From contig NZ_KB907863.1 of NCBI RefSeq assembly GCF_000382245.1, positions 33,425 through 97,424 on the forward strand: a stretch of DNA of 64,000 nt, read 5' to 3'. The translations under genes were made by a program, and so were the position numbers. The stretch comes from Kushneria aurantia DSM 21353 (GTDB lineage: Bacteria > Pseudomonadota > Gammaproteobacteria > Pseudomonadales > Halomonadaceae). Below the pieces are notes generated by a model. It had not been told where the DNA came from and ran no database searches. It saw nothing but the letters and a program-made list of their open reading frames with translations. Positions 1 to 7,797 of this stretch are shown here, piece after piece (the first letter of the stretch is position 1; each line of letters opens with the position of its first letter).

Positions 1-899
1 AGCTCGGGATAGCCTCCCGGCAGCCAGAGGGCGTCGAGTCCGGCCGGCAGGTGTTTATCGCGCAGCGGCGAGAAGTAGCGCAGCTCGGCGCCCATCGCTT
101 CCAGCAGTTGCAGGTTGGCGGCATAGAGGAAGCTGAAGGCGGCGTCGCGGGCCACGCCGATGCGTCGCCCGACGAGCAGCGGCGGCGGGGGAGCGATCTC
201 GGCGGCGGTGAAGGGCACGCTGGGCGGCAGTTCGGCCAGCGGGGTGTCGGCCAGCAGTTCGGCGGCGGCATCGAGACGGGCATCCAGCTCGCGATTATGG
301 GGGTCGTCGCCCTCACCGGGCTGTATCAGCCCCAGATGGCGCGACGGCAGCGCCAGTTCGTCGCGGCGTGGCAGGCTGGCGAGCAGCGGCGCATCGGCGG
401 GCAGGCTGTCGGCAATCAGCTGACGGTGGCGCTCGCTGCCCAGGGCATTGGCCACCAGGCCATGGAAGTGCATTTCGGGGCGAAAGCGGGCCAGCCCGAG
501 GCCCACTGCGGCGGCGGTCTGCGCCATGCCGCGGGCGTTGAGCACACAGGCCACCGGCAGGCCGAAGGCGATTGCCAGATCGGCGCTGGAGGGGGTGCCA
601 TCAAAAAGCCCCATGGCCCCTTCGACGAGAATCAGGTCGGCCTCCCGGGCGGCGCGGTGGAGCTGCTGGCGACAGAAAGCCTCGCCCGCCATCCACAGAT
701 CGAGCGGCGCGACCGGGCTGCCGGCGGCGTGGGCCAGAATCTGCGGGTCGAGGTAGTCCGGCCCGGTCTTGAATACCGCCACTCGCCGCCCCTGGCGCCG
801 GTGGTAGCGCGCCAGAGCAGCGGTCACGGTGGTCTTGCCCTGGCCGGAGGCCATGGCGGAGATCAGCAGCGCAGGACATTGAATACTGTTGGAATTCAT
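1..899 (-). CDS. cobB: Cobyrinic acid a,c-diamide synthase (partial, C-terminus beyond window)
   Basis: This enzyme amidates the a and c carboxylates of (hydrogeno)byrinic or cobyrinic acid with glutamine and ATP, in the cytoplasm. The visible 299 residues start at ATG 899 with a dethiobiotin-synthetase-like ATPase domain: an MASGQGKTTV P-loop, then FKTGPDYLDP and VEGAMGLFDG, all CobB/CbiA hallmarks. The glutamine amidotransferase domain begins near residue 245, and the window ends just after LWLPGGYPEL, before its catalytic cysteine. The start overlaps the cobO stop (TGATG), so the two are translationally coupled. It is the third gene of the leftward operon behind the cobalamin riboswitch. 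The edge truncation is a window artefact, not a defect. Confidence 0.93.
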   Translation of the reverse strand, partial: MNSNSIQCPALLISAMASGQGKTTVTAALARYHRRQGRRVAVFKTGPDYLDPQILAHAAGSPVAPLDLWMAGEAFCRQQLHRAAREADLILVEGAMGLFDGTPSSADLAIAFGLPVACVLNARGMAQTAAAVGLGLARFRPEMHFHGLVANALGSERHRQLIADSLPADAPLLASLPRRDELALPSRHLGLIQPGEGDDPHNRELDARLDAAAELLADTPLAELPPSVPFTAAEIAPPPPLLVGRRIGVARDAAFSFLYAANLQLLEAMGAELRYFSPLRDKHLPAGLDALWLPGGYPE

Positions 900-1510
900 C
901 AATACTCGATACCCGGCTGCGCCTTGACGCCAAGACGAAAGGCGTGACGCTCATCCTGTACCACGCTGATGGTGTCGGCGATATCGGCCAGTTCACGCGC
1001 CAGGGTGCGCCCGGTCAGCATCACGTTCTGATGGCGGGGGCGATGGCTTAACGCGGTGGCGATACGCTCGGCGCTCAGGTGGCCGTACTTGATCATGTAG
1101 GAGAGTTCATCGAACAGCAGAAAGTGGTAGCGCGCGTCATTCAGATAGCCTTCGGCCAGCGCCCAGGCGGCCTCGGCAGCCTCGCGCTCCTTGTGCACGT
1201 CGCGCACCTCCCAGCTGAAGCCATGGCCCATGACGTGGAAATCGACCTGCGGCTGGTCGCGAAAGAAGCGGTATTCGCCGGTCTCGCGCTGCCCCTTGAC
1301 GAACTGGATAACGGCGCAGCGCTGGCCGTGACCCAGGGCGCGCGCCATGGTACCGAACGCCGAGCTGCTCTTGCCCTTGCCGTTGCCCTTGAGCGCTATC
1401 AGCACGCCACGCTCTTCGCTGGCGCTGCGAATGCGCTCATCCACCACGCGCTTTTTGTTGGCCATGCGCCGCTGGTAGCGCGCGTCGCTGCTGTCGCTCT
1501 GATCGTTCAT
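899..1510 (-). CDS. cobO: Cob(I)yrinic acid a,c-diamide adenosyltransferase
   Basis: CobO/CobA transfers the adenosyl group of ATP to Co(I) of cobyrinic acid a,c-diamide, making the upper axial ligand. The 203-residue length is normal. A P-loop GNGKGKSSSAFG lies near residue 42, followed by family motifs VQFVKGQRETGE-like and LFDELSYMIKYG (Walker B region). The N-terminal 30 residues are charged and Arg/Lys rich, as is typical. It starts within the end of the chelatase gene (ATGA overlap) and its stop overlaps the cobB start, so chelatase, adenosyltransferase and amidase form one coupled operon. Confidence 0.94.
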   Translation of the reverse strand: MNDQSDSSDARYQRRMANKKRVVDERIRSASEERGVLIALKGNGKGKSSSAFGTMARALGHGQRCAVIQFVKGQRETGEYRFFRDQPQVDFHVMGHGFSWEVRDVHKEREAAEAAWALAEGYLNDARYHFLLFDELSYMIKYGHLSAERIATALSHRPRHQNVMLTGRTLARELADIADTISVVQDERHAFRLGVKAQPGIEY

Positions 1511-3402
1511 GGCGCATGGCCCTCCCGGGTCGAAGTCGCGGCGTCCGGCGCGGGCGCCGCCTCGAAATGGTGAAGCCGACCGCCCAGCGCGGCGGCCAGT
1601 TCGGCGGCGCGGCCGCGACGGCCCTGGCGCTGTAGCAGTTCGCAGTCGATAACGTGCACCTCGGCGGCCAGTGGAGCGATCGCGAAGTCGTCGCGGCTAC
1701 AGGCATCGGTCACGATCCAGAGTCGAATGGCGCGCTCGGGATGGTGACGCCTGAGCCGAGTGATGCGTCGACGGGCGTCGAGCAGCGCCCGCCGCAGCGG
1801 CGTGCCGCCGCCGGCACCAAGCCGCTCGGCGAGGCCGTCGAGGCGGCGCGGGGCGCGCTGCGGAGCGACAAGTTCGCGCACCGTTGCGCCGCCAAAGCCG
1901 TTGATCATCAACTGATGGCGGGCGAGGTAGGCGCGTCGGCTGATCTGCTCGACTGCGCCCAGCGCCCGCTCCAGCCGTCTGGCGCCCTGTGCGCCGCTCT
2001 CCAGCGCCGAGCCGGAGGTATCGAGCAGGATAAACTCGAGCAGCTCGGGGCGCCGTGGCTCGCGCCGGTGGCGCAGCTGATCGGGCCGGCGTGGCAGGCC
2101 TGCGGCGAGGCTGGTGGGCCAGTCGATGTGGTGGCTGTCGGTACTGCGGTGGCCGCGCGGCGTACGTCGGTGACCGGGCGCGCTGACAGGCGCTGCATCG
2201 AGCCGCAGCCGGGGCGCGGCCGCGGGCGTCAGCGCTGGCGCCCGGGGTGTCTCCAGAGCGCCCCAGTCACCGGCGGCGGTGTCATGTTCATCCTGTTCGT
2301 CAGGACCGGGTTGGCCAGCAGTGGGGTCGTCGGCCGTGCTGCCGGCACTATCGCCGCCGTTGAGATCGGGGCGCCGTGACGGTGTTGCGGGCCGCTGGCG
2401 GCCGCTATAGCCGCTCGTGCTATCCTGCCCCTCGCGCTGCTGCGCCCCGTTCTCGCCGCGCTGGCCTGTATCGTCTTCCGGCTTGCTCGCGGCGTTGCCG
2501 CCGGTCGGCTCATCGGCTGTCCTGGTGTCGCGGCCGGCCAGCCAGTGCGGCGCGCGGTGGGCCATCACCAGCGCTTCGAGGGGCTCGATATCCTCGTCGG
2601 TCACCGTCTCGCGCCCCTGCCAGGCGGCGTGGGCCAGTGCCCCGCGGCGCCAGGCGAGATCGGCGCGAACGCCTTCGACCTGTGCCTCGACACAGCGTCC
2701 GGCGATCTCGCGCGCGGCCCGGTCGGAGAGCTGCACCTGCGCCAGCCGAGCGCGGGCTGCTTCGAGGCGCTGCGACAGCGCCTGCTGAGCGGGTTGCCAT
2801 TGGGCGCTGAAAGCCCATGGGTCGCGGTCGAAGGCGAGGCGGCGTGCGACGATCGTCATGCGTTCGTCGACGTCCGGGGCGGGGTGGTCGAGCACGGCAA
2901 GACCGAAACGGTCGGTCAGCTGGGCGCGCAGTTCGCCCTCGTCCGGGTTCATGGTGCCCACCAGCAGGAAGTCGGCCGCGTGGTGGTGGCTGACGCCGTC
3001 GCGCTCGACGCGGTTGACACCGCTGGCGGCAACATCGAGCAGCAGGTCGACCAGCGCATCGGGCAGCAGATTGACCTCATCGATGTAGAGCACACCGCCG
3101 TGGGCTTGTGCCAGCAGGCCGGGCTGAAAGGCGACCTCGCGCTCGCCGAGGGCGCGCTGCAGGTCAAGGGTACCGGTCAGGCGCGCCTCGTCGGCGCCCA
3201 GCGGCAGGGTCACGAAGTGCGTATTGGCGGCATCCGGCAGCAGCGCCGCCAGCCCGCGCGCCAGCGTCGATTTGGCGGCGCCGCGCGGGCCGCTGGCAAG
3301 CACGCCGCCCAACCGCGGGTCGAGGGCGCACAGCACCAGCGCCAGTTTGAGCGGCGCCTGGCCGACCACCGCGGAGAAGGGAAATTCGGGGGCGTCGTTC
3401 AT
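1507..3402 (-). CDS. AAA+ ATPase/VWA fusion, cobaltochelatase-type (ChlI-ChlD-like) subunit
   Basis: This 631-residue protein joins a MoxR/ChlI-type AAA+ ATPase to a von Willebrand A domain. Near residue 37 it has GPRGAAKSTLARG (Walker A), then LYIDEVNLLPD (Walker B) and GTMNPDEGELRAQLTDRFGL. A low-complexity acidic/proline linker spans about residues 290-420. FILLDTSGS gives a MIDAS DxSxS motif in the C-terminal third. Such proteins pair with the large CobN subunit to insert cobalt into the corrin ring, or in related systems magnesium into protoporphyrin. CobN is not in view, so the metal is inferred from the riboswitch and operon. The ATG at 3402 was chosen because the family starts at the VVGQ region and the upstream extension reads through the riboswitch. 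Confidence 0.85.
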   Translation of the reverse strand: MNDAPEFPFSAVVGQAPLKLALVLCALDPRLGGVLASGPRGAAKSTLARGLAALLPDAANTHFVTLPLGADEARLTGTLDLQRALGEREVAFQPGLLAQAHGGVLYIDEVNLLPDALVDLLLDVAASGVNRVERDGVSHHHAADFLLVGTMNPDEGELRAQLTDRFGLAVLDHPAPDVDERMTIVARRLAFDRDPWAFSAQWQPAQQALSQRLEAARARLAQVQLSDRAAREIAGRCVEAQVEGVRADLAWRRGALAHAAWQGRETVTDEDIEPLEALVMAHRAPHWLAGRDTRTADEPTGGNAASKPEDDTGQRGENGAQQREGQDSTSGYSGRQRPATPSRRPDLNGGDSAGSTADDPTAGQPGPDEQDEHDTAAGDWGALETPRAPALTPAAAPRLRLDAAPVSAPGHRRTPRGHRSTDSHHIDWPTSLAAGLPRRPDQLRHRREPRRPELLEFILLDTSGSALESGAQGARRLERALGAVEQISRRAYLARHQLMINGFGGATVRELVAPQRAPRRLDGLAERLGAGGGTPLRRALLDARRRITRLRRHHPERAIRLWIVTDACSRDDFAIAPLAAEVHVIDCELLQRQGRRGRAAELAAALGGRLHHFEAAPAPDAATSTREGHAP

Positions 3403-3485
3403 GCGCCACTCCCGGGCCGCAACGAATAACCGACGCCGGCCCTGGCCCCTCGGGAGGCGAACTGCCGAAGTGAAATCTGTAACAT
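3399..3485 (-). CDS. 28-residue leader ORF coupled to the chelatase gene
   Basis: Between the riboswitch and the chelatase gene lies a 28-codon frame starting at ATG 3485, with a good Shine-Dalgarno sequence (CAGGAGTCAGC-ATG). Its stop overlaps the chelatase start as ATGA. The product begins MLQISLRQFASRGARAG and is basic with no recognised domain. It may be a translated leader that couples riboswitch control of one ribosome-binding site to the operon, since the chelatase ATG has only a GGGAG inside the leader reading frame. I do not recognise it as a named peptide. Coding status is inferred from signal placement only. Confidence 0.5.
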   Translation of the reverse strand: MLQISLRQFASRGARAGVGYSLRPGSGA

Positions 3486-3536
3486 GCTGACTCCTGCGTA
3501 TCGACCCGTACGCATGGTTGAAAAGGATAATATCGC

Positions 3537-3745
3537 CGGGCCGGTCTCCGGGCTGACGAGCAGGAGGGGGCGCCTCCACGCGCGAAGTGCCTTCCCGGTA
3601 ACCTCACCGGTGGCGTCGGCTTCGCGCTGTCTCGATCACCGTTGCGGGGACAGCAGTGAAATCGCATCACTTTCCCGATTATCCCGGCCTGCGACGAGCT
3701 GTCGAAGGCGCGGGCACCCGAGCGACCTCAATCCTGAGCGGCGCG
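3537..3745 (-). promoter_or_regulatory. Cobalamin (AdoCbl) riboswitch
   Basis: On the minus strand the conserved core is plain: CCCCGCAACGGTGA at 3650-3637 and the B12 box AGCCCGGAGACCGGCC at 3554-3539. An AATCGGGAA element lies near 3683 and GC-rich flanking helices complete the fold. Order and spacing match the cobalamin riboswitch consensus. It sits in the 5' leader of the leftward chelatase-cobO-cobB operon and should reduce expression when adenosylcobalamin is plentiful. The outer boundary is approximate. No strong U-run terminator is visible before 3485, so control at translation initiation is more likely than at termination. Confidence 0.93.
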
Positions 3746-3829
3746 AGGGTGGGCGTCAAGCCATGGTCGTTGCTGTCGTTCGAGCGGCCTGGTAATGTCC
3801 GCGCACCCGCTCTCCATCGAGTCGAGCCG

Positions 3830-4867
3830 ATGACATTCGATATTACCCCGCTGAGCCGCGACGCTGACGTCGACATCCGCCGCCGCATCGACGCCAGACT
3901 CAAGCCGCCCGGCGCGCTGGGCGAGCTGGAAACGCTCGCCCTGCAGCTGGTGCGACTGTTGGGCGACAGTCAGCCGCAACTGACATCACCCACGCTGTTG
4001 CTGTTCGCCGGCGACCACGGGGTGGTCACCGAGGGGGTGTCGGTCGCCGGTGCCGAGGTGACGGCTCTGATGGTGTCGCGTTTCGGAGCCGGCGACGCCT
4101 CGGTCAATGTGTTCTGCCGCCAGGCGCAGATGGCACTGCGGGTCATCGACTGCGGCATCGTGACCCCGCCGGCAGCGCAGGCATGGCTCACCGATGCGCG
4201 TCTGGGCGCCGGTACCGCGCCGCTACACCGCGAGGCCGCGATGTCCCTCGCGCAACTGGATGAGGGGCTGGCCAACGGCCGCCGGCTGGCGCACGAACAG
4301 CATCACCGCGGCAGTAATCTGATCGCGCTGGGGGAGATGGGGATCGGCAATACCACCAGCGCCAGCGCCCTGATGGCGGCGCTGACCCGGCTGCCGGTAT
4401 CGGCCTGCGTCGGTGATGGCAGTGGCATCGACGCCGACACCTACAGGCGCAAGCGCGATATCGTGACGCAGGCACTGGCCCGCCACGCCGCGGTGCTGGA
4501 CAGCCCGCGTGACTCACTGGCAGCGCTGGGCGGCTTCGAGATCGTCACCATGGTGGGCGCCATTCTGGGTGCCGCGGAGTGCGGCATGGCGGTACTGGTG
4601 GATGGCTTTATTACCACCGTGGCGGCGTGCTACGCCTGCCGCCTCTACCCGGCGACGCGGGACTACCTGATCTTCGCCCACTGCGGCAGCGAGCGTGGCC
4701 ATCGGGCGTTGCTCGATGAACTCGAGGCGCGGCCGCTGCTGTCGCTGCAGTTGCGCATGGGCGAGGGCGCCGGTGCGGCGCTGGCGCTGCCGCTGCTGCG
4801 CTCGGCGCTGGCCTTTTACAATGAGATGGCCTCGTTTGCGGATGTGGGGCTCGATCTCTCTTCCTGA
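3830..4867 (+). CDS. cobT: Nicotinate-nucleotide-dimethylbenzimidazole phosphoribosyltransferase
   Basis: CobT makes alpha-ribazole phosphate from nicotinate mononucleotide and 5,6-dimethylbenzimidazole, activating the lower ligand. The 345 residues match the family length. Visible motifs are RIDARLKPPGALGELE near the start, LLLFAGDHGVVTEGVS (nucleotide region), GEMGIGNTTSASAL, and a C-terminal MRMGEGAGAALALPLL-like stretch with the catalytic Glu region. ATG 3830 is preferred because the family begins just before this motif; the frame stays open upstream into the riboswitch. It heads the rightward operon, divergent from the riboswitch-controlled operon. Confidence 0.95.
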   Translation: MTFDITPLSRDADVDIRRRIDARLKPPGALGELETLALQLVRLLGDSQPQLTSPTLLLFAGDHGVVTEGVSVAGAEVTALMVSRFGAGDASVNVFCRQAQMALRVIDCGIVTPPAAQAWLTDARLGAGTAPLHREAAMSLAQLDEGLANGRRLAHEQHHRGSNLIALGEMGIGNTTSASALMAALTRLPVSACVGDGSGIDADTYRRKRDIVTQALARHAAVLDSPRDSLAALGGFEIVTMVGAILGAAECGMAVLVDGFITTVAACYACRLYPATRDYLIFAHCGSERGHRALLDELEARPLLSLQLRMGEGAGAALALPLLRSALAFYNEMASFADVGLDLSS

Positions 4868-4905
4868 TTTATACCGTTATCTTCAGATGACTTGAAAAGA
4901 GTACT

Positions 4906-5676
4906 ATGCAGACACAGTGGCAGTGGTTCTGCCTTGCCATCACCTTTCTGACCCGAATTCCCCTACCTGTCAGGGGAGAGGTCGACAATGAGGCGCTGGC
5001 GCGCTGTCAGCGCTGGTTTGCCCTGGCAGGCGCGCTGATCGGCGTGCTGGCGGCAAGTATCTACCTGCTGGCCGCGCTGCTCTGGCCGCTGCCGGTGGCA
5101 GCGCTGATCACCCTGGTGGCGCTGCTGCTGCTGACCGGCGGACTGCACGAGGATGGCCTTGCCGACTGCGCCGACGGCATCGGTGGCGCCCGCGATGTGG
5201 GGGCGCGGCTGGCGATCATGAAAGACAGTCGGGTGGGCAGCTATGGCGTGCTGGCGCTGGTGGTCAGTTTCGTTGGACGCCTGCTGCTGCTGGGCGCGCT
5301 GTCGCCGGCACTGGCGGCGGTCGCACTGATCGCGGCACACTGCCTGAGCCGGGCACTGGCAGCGCTTTTGATGGGGGCGCTGCCCTATCTGCGCCGTGAC
5401 GAGAGCAGTCGGGTAAGGGCGATGACCGGGGCGCAGCGGCCCAGCGACCGACGCTGGCTGATCGGCGTGGCGCTGGCGGTCGCGCTGGCCGCACTGGGGC
5501 CGTCGACCGCTCTGGTGGTGCTGGCGGTTACCGGCCTGGTGGGTGGGCTCGCGTGGCTTTTTTTCCGTCGTCAGCTGGGCGGCGTTACCGGTGACGCCCT
5601 GGGGGCGGCCCAGCAGGTGAGCGAGTTGGCCGTTTATCTGACGCTGACGGCGCTTTTTCCCTACCGAGATTTTTAA
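4906..5676 (+). CDS. cobS: Adenosylcobinamide-GDP ribazoletransferase (cobalamin synthase)
   Basis: CobS is an inner-membrane enzyme that joins adenosylcobinamide-GDP to alpha-ribazole (or its phosphate) in the last assembly step. The 256-residue protein has several hydrophobic membrane segments and the family signatures FLTRIPLP near residue 16, GGLHEDGLADCADGIGG near residue 80 and MKDSRVGSYG near residue 105. It starts 38 bases after cobT and ends 6 bases before cobU. A 13-base string TATACCGTTATCT just upstream recurs before cbiB. Confidence 0.96.
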   Translation: MQTQWQWFCLAITFLTRIPLPVRGEVDNEALARCQRWFALAGALIGVLAASIYLLAALLWPLPVAALITLVALLLLTGGLHEDGLADCADGIGGARDVGARLAIMKDSRVGSYGVLALVVSFVGRLLLLGALSPALAAVALIAAHCLSRALAALLMGALPYLRRDESSRVRAMTGAQRPSDRRWLIGVALAVALAALGPSTALVVLAVTGLVGGLAWLFFRRQLGGVTGDALGAAQQVSELAVYLTLTALFPYRDF

Positions 5677-5682
5677 CAGGCG

Positions 5683-6207
5683 ATGAAAGAACTGATTCTG
5701 GGTGGCGCTCGCAGTGGCAAGAGCGCCTTCGCCGAGCGGCTGGCGCAGCGCAGCGGCCTTGCGGTGACCTACATCGCCACCGCCGAGGTGGGCGAAGACA
5801 GCGAGATGCGCGCGCGCATCGCAGCACATCGGCGGCGACGACCGGCGCACTGGGCGCTGGAGGAGACGCCGCGGCAATTGGGGGAAACCCTCAAGCGCTG
5901 CGCGGCGCCGGGGCGCCTCGTGCTGATTGACTGTCTGACGCTATGGCTGACCAATCTGCTGCTGGCCGAGGAGGGGCGCATGGCCAATGAACTCGAACGC
6001 TTCGAGCAGGCGCTGGCGGCGGCACCCGGCCCGGTGCTGCTGGTCAGCAACGAGGTGGGGCAGGGCGTGGTGCCGATAGACGCCCTGTCACGGCGTTTCG
6101 TCGATGAAACCGGGCAGCTGCATCAGCGCCTGGCGCAGCAGTGCGAGCGGGTCTGGTGGGTGGTCGCGGGCCTGCCCCAGCGGCTCAAGGGGCCGACCGA
6201 TGAGTGA
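5683..6207 (+). CDS. cobU: Adenosylcobinamide kinase / adenosylcobinamide-phosphate guanylyltransferase
   Basis: A bifunctional enzyme that phosphorylates adenosylcobinamide and then transfers GMP to give adenosylcobinamide-GDP, the CobS substrate. The 174 residues start with the P-loop LGGARSGKSAFAE. The family motifs VTYIATAE, HRRRRPAHW with the guanylylated histidine region, LVLIDCLTLWLTNLL and VSNEVGQGVVP follow. It overlaps the next gene by 8 bases, consistent with one operon. Confidence 0.96.
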   Translation: MKELILGGARSGKSAFAERLAQRSGLAVTYIATAEVGEDSEMRARIAAHRRRRPAHWALEETPRQLGETLKRCAAPGRLVLIDCLTLWLTNLLLAEEGRMANELERFEQALAAAPGPVLLVSNEVGQGVVPIDALSRRFVDETGQLHQRLAQQCERVWWVVAGLPQRLKGPTDE

Positions 6208-6829
6208 CTTCATCACCCTGACCATCGACTGCCTGCGCCACGGCCGCTGTGAAGGACCCGAGCAGACTCTGCGCGGTCGTGCCGACGTGGCGCTGACAGC
6301 GGCTGGTCGCGATGCCATGCTGGCGGCGGGGCGGCGGCTGACCCCTGCCGGGTGCATTATCACCTCGCCGCTCGCGCGCTGTCGCGCGGTGGCCGACGCT
6401 CTCGCTGCAGAGTGGGGCACGCCGCTGGAGTGTCTGGCCGATATCGCCGAGATGGATTTCGGCGACTGGGACGGTGTTCCCACCGACACCCTGCTGGAAC
6501 ACGACCGCGAAAGGCTGGAAGCCTTCTGGCACGACCCGGCACAGCAGCCCCCACCGCAGGGTGAGCACTACGGTGCCTTTCTGGCACGTATCGAACGCGG
6601 CTGGCAGTCCATTATCGCACTGGCCATGGCGCACCGCGTCGAGCATCTACTGGTATGCAGCCATGCCGGTGTGATCAAGAGCTGGGTAGCGCTGCGGCTG
6701 GGTATGGCAACGTCACGGGCACGGCATTTGTACAAACTGCAGCTGCCCTACGCCGGAGTGGTGCGCTTTCAGGTGAGTATCAACCAGCGCAGTGGTGAAC
6801 GCTTCGAGCAGCTCTGTAGGGTTTGCTGA
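6200..6829 (+). CDS. cobC: Histidine phosphatase, probable alpha-ribazole phosphatase
   Basis: A 209-residue histidine-phosphatase (phosphoglycerate mutase-like) protein. The usual RHG phosphohistidine motif is present as CLRHGRCEG near residue 11, the second half as SPLARCRAVADAL, EMDFGDWDG follows, and the second catalytic histidine lies in LLVCSHAGVIKSW. In a cobalamin operon this family dephosphorylates alpha-ribazole-5'-phosphate or adenosylcobalamin phosphate. The function is inferred from position; the fold is clear. ATG 6200 gives a start just before the RHG motif and an 8-base overlap with cobU. Confidence 0.87.
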   Translation: MSDFITLTIDCLRHGRCEGPEQTLRGRADVALTAAGRDAMLAAGRRLTPAGCIITSPLARCRAVADALAAEWGTPLECLADIAEMDFGDWDGVPTDTLLEHDRERLEAFWHDPAQQPPPQGEHYGAFLARIERGWQSIIALAMAHRVEHLLVCSHAGVIKSWVALRLGMATSRARHLYKLQLPYAGVVRFQVSINQRSGERFEQLCRVC

Positions 6830-6855
6830 ATCTCGATGTTATACCGTTATCTATT

Positions 6856-7797
6856 ATGTTGGTAACAACACTAACAGCACTGTTTCTCGATCGGTTGTGG
6901 GGAGAACCCCGGCGCTTTCACCCGCTGGTATGGCTGGGGCGGTGGGCCGACCGGGTCGAGGCCGTGTTATACGCCGAGCAGGCCGGAAAACATCAGGCCA
7001 TTGCGCGTGGCGCTTTCGCCTGGCTGGGCGTCACGCTGCCACCCGTGGCGCTGGCGTTCATGCTCGATAACCGGCTTTCCGGGCTGTGGCATACGCTGTT
7101 TGCCGCTCTGATGGTTTATCTGGCGATCGGCTGGCGCAGCCTGAAAGAGCATGCCGAGCGGGTTATGGCGCCGCTGGTGCAGCAGGACATCGCCGAGGCG
7201 CGGCGCCAGCTGTCGATGATGGTGAGTCGTGATGTCGATACTCTTGAAGAGCCGCAAATCGCGCTGGCGACCTGCGAGTCGGTGCTGGAAAACGGCAGCG
7301 ACGCCATTTTCGCCGCGCTTTTCTGGTTTGCAGTGGCCGGCGTACCCGGCGTGGTGCTGTACCGCACGGCCAATACGCTGGATGCCATGTGGGGCTATCG
7401 CAACGCTCGCTATCGCTATTTCGGTCGCGTAGCGGCACGCCTCGATGACCTGCTCAACTGGCTGCCGGCGCGACTGACGGCGTTGAGCTATGCGCTGGCC
7501 GGCTGGCATCGCAAGGCGTCGCGCAGCCGGCTGCGTCAGGCGCTGCGCTGCTGGAGAGAGCAGGGCGGCGGCTGGAAAAGTCCCAATGCCGGGCCGGTGA
7601 TGGCCGCCGGCGCCGGCGCCCTCGGCGTGCGGCTGGGTGGGCCGAGCCGCTATCACGGCACACTGCAGCCACGCCCGGTGCTGGGCGCCGGGGCAACGCC
7701 TGACGCCAACGCCATCCGCCGCGCCTGCCGGCTGCTTGATCGCGCGCTGCTGATCTGGGTAGTCTGGCTGGCACTCATCACGCTACTGCTGTCATGA
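6856..7797 (+). CDS. cbiB: Adenosylcobinamide-phosphate synthase (CbiB/CobD-type membrane protein)
   Basis: CbiB attaches aminopropanol phosphate (or its precursor) to adenosylcobyric acid at the inner membrane. The roughly 313-residue protein has family motifs LFLDRLWGEPRRFHPLVWLG at the N-terminus, SRDVDTLEEPQIALATCES near residue 125, NTLDAMWGYRN near residue 175 and a C-terminal region around residue 265 (GGPSRYHGTLQPRP). Several hydrophobic segments are visible. ATG 6856 fits the family N-terminus; a TTG at 6823 would add 11 residues and overlap the cobC end. The stop overlaps the next start (ATGA). Confidence 0.94.
   Translation: MLVTTLTALFLDRLWGEPRRFHPLVWLGRWADRVEAVLYAEQAGKHQAIARGAFAWLGVTLPPVALAFMLDNRLSGLWHTLFAALMVYLAIGWRSLKEHAERVMAPLVQQDIAEARRQLSMMVSRDVDTLEEPQIALATCESVLENGSDAIFAALFWFAVAGVPGVVLYRTANTLDAMWGYRNARYRYFGRVAARLDDLLNWLPARLTALSYALAGWHRKASRSRLRQALRCWREQGGGWKSPNAGPVMAAGAGALGVRLGGPSRYHGTLQPRPVLGAGATPDANAIRRACRLLDRALLIWVVWLALITLLLS

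Noticed and set aside
51..947. Long rightward frame over the cobB/cobO start region
   Set aside because: It is antisense to clear CobB and CobO motifs and has only Gly/Ala/His-rich composition expected of a shadow frame in GC-rich DNA.
3656..3829. Extended N-terminus for CobT
   Set aside because: The extension reads the riboswitch strand region and the CobT family starts close to ATG 3830.
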